The translations under genes and the position numbers were made by a program. The notes under the pieces were generated by a model. The model was not told the origin of the DNA. It was given only the letters and a program-made list of their open reading frames with translations, and ran no database searches. 64,000 nucleotides of DNA, from positions 3,348,001 to 3,412,000 of the forward strand of contig NZ_JAGJBZ010000002.1 of NCBI RefSeq assembly GCF_020010925.1. Direction: 5' to 3'. Positions within the stretch are counted from its first letter, which is position 1, and every line of letters starts with the position of its first letter. Below are positions 63,633 through 64,000 of this stretch, piece by piece. The DNA is from Streptomyces griseiscabiei. Its GTDB lineage: Bacteria; Actinomycetota; Actinomycetes; Streptomycetales; Streptomycetaceae.

Positions 63633-64000
63633 GCACCTTCACCAGCGCCTCGGCCACGAACGGCAGCACCGGCGGCGGTACCGAAGGCCCCAGGAACGGC
63701 AGCACCGGCGACGGCGAGAACGGGACCATGAACGCGACCCTTGACGCCACGACCGTGAAGGCCGGCCCGCGGCCCCGCCTCAGCGGAATGACCTGGCTGG
63801 TCTGGCGCCAGCACCGCGCCGCCTTCTGGACCGTCCTGGCCGCCGCGGTGCTCTCCGTGGCCTGGATCGTCTACCAGCGCGGTCGGATGGTCGACTTCCT
63901 CGACGGCTACGGCTACCCCGCCACCAGCCTCGACGAGCTGAGCAACGAGTTCACGGAGTACGCCAACGCCTTCACGTCCGTCTCGATGGGCCTCCAGGTG
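63629..64000 (+). CDS. ABC transporter permease (cut by window end)
   Basis: The first 124 codons of a membrane protein. After a Thr/Gly/Ser-rich tail of about 50 residues comes MTWLVWRQHRAAFWTVLAAAVLSVAWIVY, the first transmembrane helix of ABC-2-like exporter permeases of streptomycetes. The ATG overlaps the ATPase stop (ATGA). The remainder is beyond the window. Confidence 0.82.
   Translation, partial: MSTFTSASATNGSTGGGTEGPRNGSTGDGENGTMNATLDATTVKAGPRPRLSGMTWLVWRQHRAAFWTVLAAAVLSVAWIVYQRGRMVDFLDGYGYPATSLDELSNEFTEYANAFTSVSMGLQV

Overview
The window is very GC-rich, codes densely with mostly G/C third codon positions, and uses many GTG starts and short ATGA/GTGA stop-start overlaps. Together with Tat-dependent secreted glycosidases, Ser/Thr kinases and NarL-type two-component pairs this points to a Streptomyces chromosome. 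There are no rRNA or tRNA genes, no CRISPR array and no transposase. All identifications come from reading the translated sequence; no database search was run.

Layout. 1-9.7 kb: a molybdopterin oxidoreductase of the FdhF/YdeP type (cut by the window edge) with a divergent LysR regulator, a 5'-truncated remnant of a ketoglutarate-semialdehyde dehydrogenase, a NarL-type response regulator and sensor kinase pair, a PLAT-domain protein, a lipoprotein and an eCIS-core (DUF4157) protein. 9.7-19.8 kb: a complete OpuC/ProU-type betaine ABC importer on the minus strand, divergent from a histidine-ammonia-lyase-like gene followed by hutU, an M20 amidohydrolase, hutF and a convergent hutD. The lyase-like protein has Gly-Thr-Gly where the MIO-forming Ala-Ser-Gly is expected. 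Beside a betaine importer this suggests elimination of trimethylamine from a histidine betaine (ergothioneine or hercynine) feeding the hut enzymes; this is the main hypothesis of the annotation.

20.2-31 kb: an MFS transporter, a LysR regulator and a nine-gene operon for ring cleavage of an unidentified aromatic acid (two FAH-fold hydrolases, cyclase-family hydrolase, FAD monooxygenase, amidohydrolase/decarboxylase, extradiol dioxygenase, SDR, two CoA-transferase subunits). 31-44 kb: a secreted alpha-L-fucosidase interrupted by an amber codon, a receptor Ser/Thr kinase, an ArsR/SRPBCC pair, a secreted pectate lyase with a recognisable promoter and operator, a tail-to-tail two-component pair, a DUF418-type membrane protein and several small uncharacterised proteins.

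44-52.3 kb: a MoaF-like/NTF2-like operon and an AraC regulator linked by two near-identical 28-bp sites with the same 33-nt spacing to a -10 box, then an aryl-alcohol dehydrogenase, two aldehyde dehydrogenases and an IclR regulator. 52.3-58.3 kb: gene remnants and small genes (TetR, DHFR-family reductase, glutaredoxin-like protein, pentapeptide-repeat protein, exonuclease, tiny secreted peptide). 58.3-64 kb: metE on the minus strand and a 2Fe-2S ferredoxin-like gene on the plus strand, divergent and each preceded by its own cobalamin riboswitch, then a GntR/ABC exporter operon that runs off the end of the window.
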